From positions 20,861,809 to 20,925,808 of the forward strand of contig NC_092471.1 in assembly GCF_047495875.1 (NCBI RefSeq): a DNA stretch of 64,000 bases, in the 5' to 3' direction. The notes below the pieces were generated by a model. It saw only the letters and a list, made by a program, of their open reading frames with translations, ran no database searches and was not told the DNA's origin. Both the position numbers and the translations under genes were made by a program. Of the stretch, positions 53,805-64,000 are shown in pieces. The first letter of the stretch is position 1; each line of letters opens with the position of its first letter. Origin of the DNA: Pithys albifrons albifrons (taxonomy: Eukaryota; Chordata; Aves; Passeriformes; Thamnophilidae).

Positions 53805-53935
53805 CATTCAAGGTCAGGTTGAGTGGGGATCTGAGCAACCTGGTCTAGTGGAAGGTGTCCCTGCCCATGGCAGGGGGGTGGACTAGATGAGCTTTCAGGT
53901 CTTTTTCAACCCAAACCAGTCTGTGAGTCCACGAA
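53805..53935 (+). mobile_element. CR1 3' end fragment, sense
   Basis: TTCAAGGTCAGGTTGAGTGG, AACCTGGTCTAGTGGAAGGT, CTGCCCATGGCAGGGGGGTG and CAACCCAAACCAGTCTGTGA. Confidence 0.92.
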
Positions 53936-53939
53936 AATT

Positions 53940-54335
53940 CAGTAAATTCAAGTCAAACATTGCTGAGAGCAGACGCCGAGCAAACCAGCCTGTGAGATTG
54001 GATCCAGCAAGAAAGATTTCTGGGTTTGAGCTCTTTGGGTGCTCAGGGTGTAGGAAAAGGAGCTTCTGAGGTCCTGCTGCACTTCCCCACCTCTCACAAC
54101 ACTGTCAGCTTCCTTCTGCTTTTCATCTTTCTTCCGAATTCCTTCTGGTTTCATCCATCACTCATTGAATCTTGTGCATGAGAGGTGGGAATATTGACAG
54201 GGAAATCCTGTTTCTGGGGTTCTGTCTGAGGAGCACCATCTGCACAGAGCAAAGGGGAGGCCACCCAACCTGCCTCTTGTCAGATCCAAGTCCCACAACT
54301 CGCTCAATCACTTCCACAAACATCTCCCTTTGAAA
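53940..54335. other. Intergenic, nothing recognised
   Basis: Unique sequence without supported features. Confidence 0.4.
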
Positions 54336-54339
54336 GAGC

Positions 54340-54595
54340 AGCCTGTTTATCTCACTGCTTAGCCTGGCCTGGGCCAGTGGGTAGAGTAATTATGTAAATT
54401 CTGCCATCAAAATGATTAGCCATTCCTTTGCAGCCAAGAAAATGCTGGAAATTGGCTCATGATTTATTCTGCTCTCTTATTTCATCTCATCCCTTTCCCA
54501 CAGCACTGGGGTCTCCCTGCAGCTCGCCGGCCAATTAGTGCAATCAAAGGAGACTTATCCAAATGCAGGTCTGAAATGCAGCTCAGGTCCATGAT
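54340..54595. promoter_or_regulatory. Candidate conserved non-coding block
   Basis: GTAGAGTAATTATGTAAATT, CATCAAAATGATTAGCCATT, ATTGGCTCATGATTTATTCT, CGCCGGCCAATTAGTGCAAT and CAAAGGAGACTTATCC. Unique, with TAAT/ATTA cores and a CCAAT word. Confidence 0.35.
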
Positions 54596-54599
54596 GGCT

Positions 54600-55355
54600 C
54601 TGCTCCCCAGGAGCTGGGGAGGTGACATCTCCATTTCCCTGGGGATCTCCACCAGGCTGGACTCTTCTCCTCCGTGCTCAAGGGCCCACCTCCTGGGGGA
54701 TGGACAGCTCCCGAGTTCAGGAGTTTCTCTGTGAAGTGGAGAATCTCTGAGCTCAGCCCCAAGATGAAAGACTTTGGTCTTTCAAACCTCAAATAGTGGT
54801 AAAACTGCTCAAACAGGAACCTCCCTCCCAGCTGGAGGCAACCAGGAGTGGCTGAGCCTGGAAGGGACCACACTCCCTCCTTCACTGGCCATCCTGGATG
54901 CCAGACCTTGTTCTGCTCGTCTGCTCTCCAGAGCTCTCCATGGGATCTCCAGTGATTCCCAGTGAAACCTTCCATCTCTGTGTCAAGACATTCCCTTGGG
55001 TACTTTGTTTCCAGTTCAAAGCCCCATTGCTCTTCGCTGCATTCCCTTTATGCCTCGCCACAGTGTCCCCTCCCTGCACAGCCATTTGCTGGGACACAAT
55101 TCCCTGTGCTGTCCATTGAGAGACACTCCCACCTCCTGTCACTTATCCCTGCTCTGGCTTGATTTTTATTCTGATGCCTTAAAACTTTACACACTTCCCG
55201 CATCTGGAAGCCTGAAAGCTCCATGAGGTGTCCAGAGGGTCTTCCTGGAGCTGAGCAGAGCCAGGGCACCTTCTCCCTGCCATGCCCTGAGCTGCTCTGC
55301 TGTGCCACCACTTGTCACAGCTCACGCATATCATCTCCTGCTCATGACACATCTC
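54600..55355. other. Intergenic, nothing recognised
   Basis: Unique sequence, no gene. Confidence 0.4.
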
Positions 55356-55360
55356 CTCTA

Positions 55361-55790
55361 GTGGAGGGTGTCCCTGCCCATGGGGGCTGGAACCAGATGT
55401 TTATTAAGGTCCTTTTCTACCTCTCCTTAAGTGGAGGGTGTCCCTGCCCATGGGGGCTGGAACCAGATGTTTATTAAGGTCCTTTTCTACCCCTCCTTAA
55501 GTGGAGGGTGTCCCTGCCCATGGGGACTGGAACCAGATGTTTATTAAGGTCCTTTTCTACCTCTCCTTAAGTGGAGGGTGTCCCTGCCCATGGGGGCTGT
55601 AACCAGATGTTTATTAAGGTCCTTTTCTACCCCTCCTTAAGTGGAGGGTGTCCCTGCCCATGGGGGCTGTAACCAGATGTTTATTAAGGTCCTTTTCTAC
55701 CCCTCCTTAAGTGGAGGGTGTCCCTGCCCATGGGGGCTGGAACCAGATGTTTATTAAGGTCCTTTCCTTTTTCATGATTCTATGGTTCAT
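55361..55790 (+). repeat. 70-bp minisatellite grown from a CR1 3' end
   Basis: Six units begin GTGGAGGGTGTCCCTGCCCA at 55361, 55431, 55501, 55571, 55641 and 55711, with a period of exactly 70 bp. Each contains TGGGGGCTGGAACCAGATGT and TTATTAAGGTCCTTTTCTAC, which is the sense CR1 3' end. After the last unit a CR1-like terminus (TTTTTCATGATTCTATGGTT) follows once. Unit-to-unit differences are one to three bases, so amplification was recent. Confidence 0.95.
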
Positions 55791-55794
55791 CCTC

Positions 55795-57300
55795 ACCCTT
55801 GTGGCCCATGGCACTGTCCCCAAGTGCACAGACCTCCTTGGGTCCACACATCTGCCCACCAGGACACTCCAAATGCCTTCCCTGCCTGCAGAGCCAGGTT
55901 ATGGGATGGGACAGCCTCTCCCTCCAGGAGCAGCTCAGCCGTGACCTCCATGGACTGATTTGTCTCCCGCTGACCCATCTCAGACCTGTCTCCTCCTGAA
56001 GCTCTGCTAAGTGGAAGTGACTCCGAGTGCTCCCAGGGCCACCTCCCCATTTATCTCCATGAGAGAGGTGACACCGCAGACAGTGATACATGAGGCCAGT
56101 CCCCTGCAGTGACATCGCTGGGGTTCTGCTCTGCTGCGTCTCCCCCGAGACTCCCATCACTGGGAGGTAACAGTTCCACGCTCAGTCTGATGGCAGAAAG
56201 GCTTCCTGGGGGAAAAACCATCATTTGCACTTCCCTTGAAATAAAGAAAAAGCAAAACTCATCCATGGACATGCCTGAAGTGCCAATGGATGTTTTGAAC
56301 TTTCTGCTTTGCTCCTCTCTGGACTTTCTCCAGAGCCACCGGTGCTCCCCAACCCCTCAAATGGTCTTGGGGAGAGGGAAGGGTCACCACCTGCCAGCTG
56401 CTTGGGGACACAGAGCAGCCCCACCAAAGGCAGCCCTACTGCTCACAGCAGTGGCACTTGGGGCTTGGGAACAGGTGACATCACACAGGAAATTTGGGAT
56501 GGCCACAAACTGAGACCAGATGTCCCAAACCCCAGACAAAGAGCAATATTGTCTTCTGCCCCAGCCAGAAGGTCCTGATGATATTTGGTGCCTCTTTCCC
56601 ATCCCTGCACTGGGTAAATTATTCAAAAAACAGCCTTGTTTTCCAGAAGATCCCCAGATTCATGATTCTAAATTGCTCTTACAAACCCTTTCAGTGGGAA
56701 GGTTTCCTCACAATGGTGTGAGTGATGGGAATTTGGGGCTGATCTGAACAGCAGTAACTTTCCCAAATTAAAATCCTCCAGGAAGGAGGAGATGTGGGGG
56801 GAGCAGCATCCCTCTGCTCCATGTGCAGCTCGTCTTCCCACCTGCTCCAGAGCCAGGGCTGGAATTCACCAGAAAGGGACTTTTCTCCTAAATGGTTTTA
56901 GGTTTTGGTTTTCTGTTGGGAGCGGGACCAGGGTGATCCACAGCCCCACAGCCCCTTGGGCTCCTCTGCTTCCCCCACACAGCCCTTGGAACTCTCTCAG
57001 CCTTTTTTCCCCTTCTGCTTTCCCATTAAGAGGCAGCCCTAAAGGGAAGCCAAGGAGGCTCCATCAAGATCATTCCCAAGTCTGAGTGCTGACAGTGCAG
57101 TCGGTGTCCAATAATTGCCTCTTCCACGTTCTGCTTTCCCACTGGCAGGAGGAAGGAGCAGTGAAGTCCCACAGGGAGATGCTGCAGCTGCTGGGACACC
57201 CCCAGTTCTTGGGGTGCTCTGACACATCCTGAGGGCTCAGCTCCTCCTTGCACAGCTGTTTTCTGCTCAGGAAGGCTGGTCTTGGAGCAGACATCGTGGG
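55795..57300. other. Intergenic, nothing recognised
   Basis: Unique sequence. No gene, RNA or transposon is identified. Confidence 0.45.
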
Positions 57301-57304
57301 ATTT

Positions 57305-57545
57305 ATAGAATCCCAGAATACCAGAATGATTTGGGTTGGGTGAGACCTTAAAGATCTTCTATTTCCACCTCCTGCCATGGGCAGGGGCACCTCTCACCAG
57401 CCCTGCTACCAGCCCTGTCCAACCTGGCCTTGGACACTCCCAGGGATGGGGCAGCCACAGCTTCTCTGGGCACCTGTGCCAGGGCCTGCCCATCCTCCCA
57501 GGGAAGGATTCCCTCCCAGTATCCCTCCCAAGCCTTCCCTCTGGC
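57305..57545 (-). mobile_element. CR1 3' fragment, antisense
   Basis: AGAATCCCAGAATACCAGAA, GATTTGGGTTGGGTGAGACC, CTCCTGCCATGGGCAGGGGC, GGGATGGGGCAGCCACAGCT and GGAAGGATTCCCTCCCAGTA. Confidence 0.93.
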
Positions 57546-57549
57546 AGTG

Positions 57550-57890
57550 GGAAGCCCAGAGGCCCAGCCAGCACACAGGACATGCCTTGGCTGCTGCCCA
57601 CTCATGTGCCACGTTGTCAACACAAACCCAAACTGCTCCCAAACCCACCACTTGTCCCAGTTGTCCACCTGCCCGTCTCTCCCTCCCACTCCTGAGGTTC
57701 CTGGCATCAGGGAAGTCAGAGGAGCGATGCAGGTGGCACAAGAGGAGCTGCTGAGCAGAGGGGGTTTCTTACCCTTGGAAAAAAGAAGCCCAGAGGGGGA
57801 CCCCAATTGTTGCCTTCGATGGGGAACCACAGGGAGGATGGAGCCAGATTCCCAGAGACACTTTGCTGAGCAGTGGGACACGAAGCTCTC
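57550..57890. other. Intergenic, nothing recognised
   Basis: Unique sequence between two CR1 copies in opposite orientation. Confidence 0.4.
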
Positions 57891-57894
57891 CTGA

Positions 57895-58182
57895 TGGAGC
57901 TGAGAGCAGTCTCAACCTTAATCCCAACGGCAGAAGCTGTGCCAGGGCAGGGTTAGGTTGGATCTCAGGCAAAGGTCCTTCCCCCAGAGGGTGGTGGACA
58001 CTGACCAGGCTCCCCAGGGCAGTGGGCACAGCCCTAAGGCTGTCAGAGCTCCAGGAGGGTTTGGACAACGCTCTCAGGAGCAGGGTGGGATTGTCGAGGT
58101 CTCCTGTGCAGGTAGAAGCGTTGGACTGGATGGTCCTGGTGGGTCCCTTCCAACTCAGGGTATTCTGTGATTCTGTGATTCC
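57895..58182 (+). mobile_element. CR1 3' fragment, sense, separate subfamily
   Basis: AGGGTTAGGTTGGATCTCAG, CCCCAGAGGGTGGTGGACAC, GAGCTCCAGGAGGGTTTGGA, GACTGGATGGTCCTGGTGGG and CCCTTCCAACTCAGGGTATT, ending CTGTGATTCTGTGATTCC. The TTGGACAACGCTCTCAGG block marks a CR1 subfamily not seen in the other full-length copies here. Confidence 0.92.
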
Positions 58183-58189
58183 AATTCCC

Positions 58190-59675
58190 ATCGTCATTCC
58201 CGACAGCTTTGCTGCATTTGCAGGCGGCGTCACAAGATGGAGCAATTGCCCTATTTGTCCTTCCCGGTTCGTGTCCATCGGGCAGTCCTGGCCCCTGACT
58301 CTGGGCATTTTTTGCAGCTCTGGCTGAATGCTTTCTCCATTCCTCAGCTCCCAGGTCTCTGTCCCCTTGGATGGCCAAGTCTGGACAAACCTGCTCCTCA
58401 ACTTCACCCAGAGACACCACATTCCCTGCAGGGGCAACATGCAGAGCAAAAATGTCCATTTGGACCATCCCCCTGCACCTTCCTGCCCCCACATCCCACC
58501 TCTGCACCCAAAAATGCCTCTGTCCACAGCATCTGGGCCTCATCAAAGCCACTGGGGATGAACTGCCCCTGACAGGGCAGCACGAGCTCAATCTTCATGC
58601 TGAGATCAGCTGAGATCCCAGCTGGGGTGCAGAACTGCCCTGGGGAACCCCACAGGTCACAGCCTGGTTGTTTGGGCTCTGGCTGCACCTCAGACCTCTC
58701 TGGGAGCATCGGGGACAGAGGAAGGGCTGCCCCAAGCACAGGGGATGGCAGTTTGATGGACACAACAGCAGGGAGGAGACAACCAGTGTGGGAAAGGCTG
58801 AGGGGGAAAACCCCCAGGAGGGATGCAGGAGAATGGCTCTGCCCATGGGAAAGGTGCAGGAGGTGGGCAGTGAGTTGTTTCTGGAGGAATAAAATAAAAT
58901 GGGGCAAGATGCCCCTTTTTTGGCCAGTGTGGCACATCTGGAGAGGCAGAGCAGTGCCAGGGAGGCATCACACTCTGGTCTGGCCATGAAGAGAGTCACC
59001 ATGGCTGTTCTGGGGACCTACTGTGGCTCGTGCCAGCCAGGACCCTCCCAAGCAAAGCCCTTCCATCAGAAAATGAGGTCTCTCTTGAGCTGGAGCTGTT
59101 CCACACCTCCAGATCTGTCCCCATTGAAAACGTGTTTGCAAGAGGTTGAAACGCCTCATTTTTCCACAGACACATTTTTCTTAGGACAGCATTTCCTTCC
59201 TGAAACTCACTCTGAAGTTGATTGGCACAACAAAACAGCCTCTTTGGAGGGAGCAGCTCCAAAATAGTCACTTGGCCTCTCACTTCCCAAATGCCTTCAT
59301 TAGGATGGGAAAACTGGGAGACCTCAGGGAGAAATCTTTTCTCAGCAGCTTCATCCCTCAGAGGCCAGGCCCAGATGCTTTCCTTATCCCCATCCAAGCC
59401 AACAGAAAGGCCCAGGCAGCCCCACTGCACAGACCCTGCACCCCTCACACCAAGTAAAGTTCAGGGCCACCCAGCACAAAGCAAACAGGGTGAAGCCACA
59501 GCTGTACAAACATCTGGGTCTCCAGGATCCCTGGGACCTCTCAGCATGTGTGCAGGAACCGAGGGAGAAACGCTCCAGCCTCACCACCATCCCCAAGGAG
59601 GGAGCAGCTCCAGCTCCTCCCCCCTGGAGCTGCAGCAAAGCCTTGATTTTTCAAGCAGCCCTTGTGTTCATACCA
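58190..59675. other. Intergenic, nothing recognised
   Basis: Unique sequence without a supported exon. Confidence 0.45.
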
Positions 59676-59679
59676 TCAT

Positions 59680-59885
59680 GGAATGGTTTAGGTTGGAAGG
59701 GACTTAAAATCACCAGGTTCCACCCCCTGCCATGGGCAGGGACACCTTCCACTAGACCAGGTTGCTCCAAGCCCTGTCCAACCTGGCCTTGGACACTTCC
59801 AGGGATGGCACAGCCACAGCTTCTCTGGGCATCCTGGGCCAGGGCCTGCCCATCCCCTGAGTAAATCCCTCCCACACCTCTGAGC
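59680..59885 (-). mobile_element. CR1 3' fragment, antisense
   Basis: ATCATGGAATGGTTTAGGTT, CCCCCTGCCATGGGCAGGGA, CACTAGACCAGGTTGCTCCA and GGCACAGCCACAGCTTCTCT. Confidence 0.93.
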
Positions 59886-59889
59886 CCCC

Positions 59890-60960
59890 GACCTGCTGCC
59901 ACAGCTCCAGCCCTTCCACATGGAGCGATGGTTGAGGTCTCACCACCCCAGGGTATTTGGGTGGAGAAGGTGACAGGGGGGCTCATGAGCATTGTAGACA
60001 CCACGGATGTGCAGGGGCAGGTGTGTGAGGCTGGGGAGGTGGAAAGGAGGAGCTGGGATGGATCCATGGGAGGCAGAAAGGTGCTGGACCCACAGGGCTT
60101 GGAAGGGAGAGGGGCTGTGACCACTGCATAGGGCCCACAGTTTGTGGCTCAATCCCTCAGTCCCAGCCCACCTGTGCCAGTGGCTGACAGGGCTTGGGCA
60201 GAGACTGAGGGCACACAGTGTGTGTATCATCCCCCAGGACCGGCTTGTGCCATGAGTTGATCCAGAGTCTGGATGTCTCCGGCAGAGACCAGGCAGGGGA
60301 CAGCAGGGCAGCACAATCTCTCCTCCTCTTCCTCCATGAGAGGCTGATGCTTGGAAGGAGAGAAGACACGAATTTCCCCAAGCTGCCCTCACCTGTTGGG
60401 TAGCAAAAAAGGCTGAATTCCCCTCATGTCAAGAGCAGCACTAAGAGACCCCATTAACAACCCCCAAAACTCCAAGAGTCCCACGTCCCAGCTGGTCCTT
60501 CCCAGTCCCCCCCCCCCAGCAGCTGCTCCTGCTGCTCATTCCAGGCGTGTTTCTCATGGCCATCAGAGGAATGCAAAGCCCTGGGGTGCTCAGGGAGCCC
60601 AGCACAGATCTCTGCCCAGAAGGGACAGGGGGTGATGTCAACGGAAACATATTTTTAACCCACGTTCGCATGGAAAGGAAACGACCCAGAGGAAACACAT
60701 CAAAAAAAAAAAAAAGAAGCCTCCTGACAATGCAGAGTGCAGCTTTGATTTCAAGTTTTACTTTTCCCAGGACACTGGCTCCCTCCTGCCCTCAGCCAAG
60801 AGGGAACAGAGCAAGCAAGGGAGCGAGAAGCCTCCGCACATCCCACAAACAGGAAGCACCAGCTATATAAAGATTGAGGCTGCGTCAGGAGTCAGAGGGG
60901 CAGGACACGGGATGTGACATCCACCTGGGCCACCAGCCCTTCTGTGGATGGGCACGTTAC
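59890..60960. other. Intergenic, nothing recognised
   Basis: Unique sequence, with a C-run at 60507-60518 and an A-run at about 60702-60714. No gene. Confidence 0.45.
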
Positions 60961-60964
60961 CCCA

Positions 60965-61245
60965 TGGAGTGACTGGACAAGGGGTGATGGCTTCAGACTG
61001 CCAGAGGGCAGATGGGATATTGGGAAGGAATCCTTCCCTGGGAGGGTGGGCAGGCCCTGGCACAGGGTGGGCAGAGAAGCTGTGGCTGCGCCATCCCTGG
61101 GAGTGTCCAAGGCCAGGCTGGACAGGGCTTGGAGCAGCCTGGGCTGGTGGGAGGTGTCCCTGCCCATGGCAGGGGTGGGACAGGATGAGCTTTAAGGTCC
61201 TTTCCAACTCCAACCATTCTGGGATTCTAGGATTCCGTGAGTCCA
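60965..61245 (+). mobile_element. CR1 3' fragment, sense
   Basis: GGATGGGCACGTTACC lies just before it. Inside are GGAATCCTTCCCTGGGAGGG, GCAGAGAAGCTGTGGCTGCG, CTGGGCTGGTGGGAGGTGTC and CAACCATTCTGGGATTCTAG. Confidence 0.94.
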
Positions 61246-61249
61246 GCCA

Positions 61250-62185
61250 TCTCTCCTCGAAGCCCATCCCTGCAGGGTGATCTCTGTGCCTGCAGAAATA
61301 GCAGTGTAGAGAGTTCTGAGAGAATAAACCCACTCAGCATCCAGAGACTGCTTCTCCTCTCCCCCATCCAGCCTGGCAGTGCCAGAGAGTGTCAGCTCAC
61401 CCAGGGCACTGTCCCTCCCCACCCCAGAGCTGGGAATTAAGGCTCTGAGCTTCTGCACTGCCCTGACAGCTGATCGATGCTCCGAGGAAGGAGGTTCAGC
61501 AGCCCCTTGCCTTCCCTTCCCCTCAACCGATCCGTTCCCAACCAGCAGGCTGGGAAAGAGCCATTTGTTGAAACCTCTGCCAGAGAGGCTCATTAGCATC
61601 GTTTAATATCCCATTTCCTGGAAGGCATGAGGCTCGTGGGGATAGAGACGGAGGGCAGGAAGAGGGGATGGAGGGAAGGGAGAGGTGGTACCTCTGCGTG
61701 GGTCATGCCTGGCCCTTCGTGGCACCGTGGGCTGTGAGTTAGAACAGATAATACACCCCCCAAACACTTATCACCCCACTATACTGGAAGTGGATGCGCT
61801 GATGGACCTGCTCCCCACCCTCCTCCAGGTACCCAGATGGACCACAGAGGTAGCCAAAGGCAGGGCTCAGACCCAGGAGTGCCCAGAATGCCCCACAGAG
61901 GGCTTCAGAAAGGTGCCAGGAGAGATCCCCTCTACCAGCCTGACAATACCCCTGTGCTGTGCCCAGCTGGGATCTGTGTGGGGCTGAGCCCTGAGCAGCT
62001 CAGGTGGGCATCCCATCGGGATGCAGATGGGCCAAGATCTCCATAGCCTGGACACCACTCCATCCATGGGTGAGGAGGTCACCGCTGTGCTTAGAGGCTG
62101 GAGCAACCCCAGCACACCGTGGATCAGTCACCCAGGGGCACTGACTGCCTCTTCTTTACTTCATTTTCCTTCCAGGGCCAAACTC
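61250..62185. other. Intergenic, small AT-rich element at 61575-61615
   Basis: AGGCTCATTAGCATCGTTTA includes CTCATTA, half of a POU4F-type site. The rest is ordinary unique sequence without a gene. Confidence 0.35.
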
Positions 62186-62189
62186 CAGC

Positions 62190-62640
62190 CCAGAAACTCT
62201 TCCCCAGACCTGAGCAAGGGGAGTTATTTTTAGGCACCGCGGGGATCAAGGATAGCTCGGACCCGGCTGCAGGAAAACGACGCTTAGGAAGGCAGGAAGG
62301 AGCAGGAGGGTGGATCCGAGGAGCCCTCCCTGCCCGCAGCCACCGCGGCTCCTTCCTCTGTCCCACAGCCCCGGCTTCCCAGAAACCCGCCGGGGGGGAA
62401 CCCCTCGTTCTCCGGGGCACGGAGGGGCCCCGAGCCGGGAGCAGGAGAGGGCAGAGGTGGCGGTGGGAGGAGAGGAGCTTCCAGAGCATCCCGTGAGAGC
62501 CCAGCCTGGGGGGATGCCCCCGGCAGAGGCCACACCAGTCACTGGCTTTTGCCGCCGCCCGCTGCTGGTGGGAGCGGTGGGAGGTCGGGGCTGCGGGGGG
62601 TTGGCTTGGCCAGGGGCAGGGAAGACTTGGGAGGGCTGAG
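62190..62640. promoter_or_regulatory. GC-rich orphan island
   Basis: CpG-rich from about 62235 to 62600, with GGGGCACGGAGGGGCCCCGA-like sequence. Open frames on both strands lack domains. Possible CpG island, no core promoter seen. Confidence 0.3.
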
Positions 62641-62644
62641 GGCT

Positions 62645-63100
62645 CCACCACAGCTGCTCAGCGGGCAGAATGCCCCTTAGTCTGCCTTAGTAGCAGGCTG
62701 GAAAGGGCGTGGAGCCAGAAGATGCTCCCTTCCCCACGACGGAGGGACGCCAGAGGGTCCCATTCTCCCAGAGTGCCCTGAAACTGTTGACCCAAACTCC
62801 CAGGTCTTTCCAAGGGCTCACAGGACAGGACTGAGAGCACTGTTCTGCTGCTGCCTGGGTGGAGGCTTCTCCCCTTGGAAAAGACCATAGATGAGGAATA
62901 AAAACCAAGAAAAGCTTAATGGGGCATTTCCCAGGCTTTAAGAAAACCTCTGGAATCAAAGAGGTGCCTGATCTCAGCCTCTCATCCACAGGTCCTCCTT
63001 ATGCCAGGGAGGTGTTGTCTCCACTCAGAGAAGCAGCAAGAGGAGATGTGGCAGAGCCTCACCCACCCTTGGTGGCAAAGAGGGACATTTCACAGGAGTG
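62645..63100. other. Intergenic, nothing recognised
   Basis: Unique sequence with no supported gene. Confidence 0.4.
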
Positions 63101-63104
63101 TGGG

Positions 63105-63372
63105 ATGACAGGACAAGGGGGAATGGCCCTAAGCTGAAGGAGGGAAGAGTTAAATGGGTTATTGGGAAGGAATCCTTCCCTGGGAGGGTGGGCAGGCCCT
63201 GGCACAGGTGCCCAGAGCAGCTGTGGCTGCCCCAATCCTGGGAGTGTCCAAGGCCAGGTTGGACAGGGCTTGGAGCAACCTGGGCTGGTGGGAGGTGTCC
63301 CTGCCCAGTCCAGGGGGTGGAATGGGATGATCTGACATTTAAGGTGCCTTCCAACCCAGTGAGTCTCTACAC
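63105..63372 (+). mobile_element. CR1 3' fragment, sense
   Basis: ATGACAGGACAAGGGGGAAT, GGAATCCTTCCCTGGGAGGG, CAAGGCCAGGTTGGACAGGG and TTAAGGTGCCTTCCAACCCA. Confidence 0.94.
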
Positions 63373-63589
63373 CCCCAGAGCAGAGAGGACAACAAGGGGC
63401 AAACCTGATGCTGTGTATTTGTGACCCTACCTGCCCAGTGACACATGTGCAATGGGGTTTGTGTGTGCTTGAGGGGGAATTTCTCCTTCCTTGACTCATA
63501 TTTTTGGGAAAGCCTGTTTGTCTCAGTGGTCTGGCTGCCTCCAAAATAATTTGCTGTGTGCCTGACATTTCTGTGACTTTGGAGTAGAT

Positions 63590-63695
63590 TTATAGAATCC
63601 TGGGATCATTTAGGTTGGAAGAGACCTCTGGATCATCGAGTCCAACCATTAATTCAACACTGCTACTCTTTTAGGCAACACCCAGTAGACCAATC
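63590..63695 (-). mobile_element. CR1 3' end fragment, antisense, different subfamily
   Basis: TATAGAATCCTGGGATCATT, GGTTGGAAGAGACCTCTGGA and TCATCGAGTCCAACCATTAA. The following ACACTGCTACTCTT and CAACACCCAGTAG fade into unique sequence. Confidence 0.85.
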
Positions 63696-63699
63696 CTTA

Positions 63700-64000
63700 C
63701 CTGCAGCTCAGATTTTTCCCTGGAATAGCTTTCCAGCCCCGTGCTTTATCCAATAAAATGGCAAGTCTTGCTGCAAGGAAATTGTTTCCAGGCTTGCACC
63801 AGTGAGTTCCTTAAGTCTGATGGGTCTGGGAAAGTGTGACTTATTTTTGGAGAAGAGGGAGAAGGGAAAAGCAGCAGGGCCAGGAGTTTGCTCCGTATCT
63901 CCCAGCCTGCCAACAGCCTGCAGGTATTCCCACAGTCCCCCCCTCCCCAGCTTTGATGGACAACTTCCTTCAGGCTGAATGACACTTGGGGACCCACCAG
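63700..64000. other. Intergenic, nothing recognised
   Basis: Unique sequence to the window edge. Confidence 0.4.

Overview
The window looks like a songbird (oscine passerine) nuclear genome. Fragments of the avian CR1 LINE are scattered on both strands, one element (851-1003) joins a decayed tRNA-Ile-like head to a CR1-like tail as in the zebra-finch SINE TguSINE1, and a region near 49 kb resembles a passerine solo LTR. Only one protein-coding gene is supported, and it lies on the minus strand at 8783-10366. It is a two-exon POU class 4 (BRN3) homeobox transcription factor of 341 residues with Met-Met start, POU-IV box, His-rich linker, POU-specific domain and homeodomain. Its subtype is mixed: the N-terminal half resembles POU4F3, the C-terminal tail resembles POU4F1, and some POU-domain residues match none of the three mammalian paralogues as I remember them.

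Layout. 1-7.6 kb lies downstream of the gene: a SINE, a CR1 copy, a 30-bp minisatellite, GC-rich islands and T-rich repeats. 7.63-8.78 kb is the probable 3' UTR. 8.78-10.37 kb holds the coding exons and a 558-bp intron, followed by a short leader, a TATA-like promoter and a CpG island to about 11.1 kb. From 11 to 64 kb I find no convincing exon. That upstream stretch contains about 25 CR1 fragments, one probable LTR, several large minisatellites (15.1-16.2, 20.6-20.9, 24.3-25.6, 37.2-37.4, 55.4-55.8 kb), a long pure purine tract (39.1-39.3 kb), GC-rich islands (23.8, 28.1, 34.8, 37.5 and 62.3 kb), and unique AT-rich blocks that look like conserved non-coding elements of a developmental regulator.

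Interpretation. The gene appears to sit at the edge of a long regulatory domain. Upstream blocks carry strings close to the POU4F dimer motif (33618-33633, 51293-51308, 31017-31028, 22163-22176), which suggests autoregulation by distal enhancers. A TATA box in the 34.8-35.5 kb island could start an unannotated non-coding transcript. The many long open frames elsewhere follow from tandem repeats without stop codons or from GC-rich sequence, and I did not call them genes. Conservation, motif significance and transcription could not be tested here.
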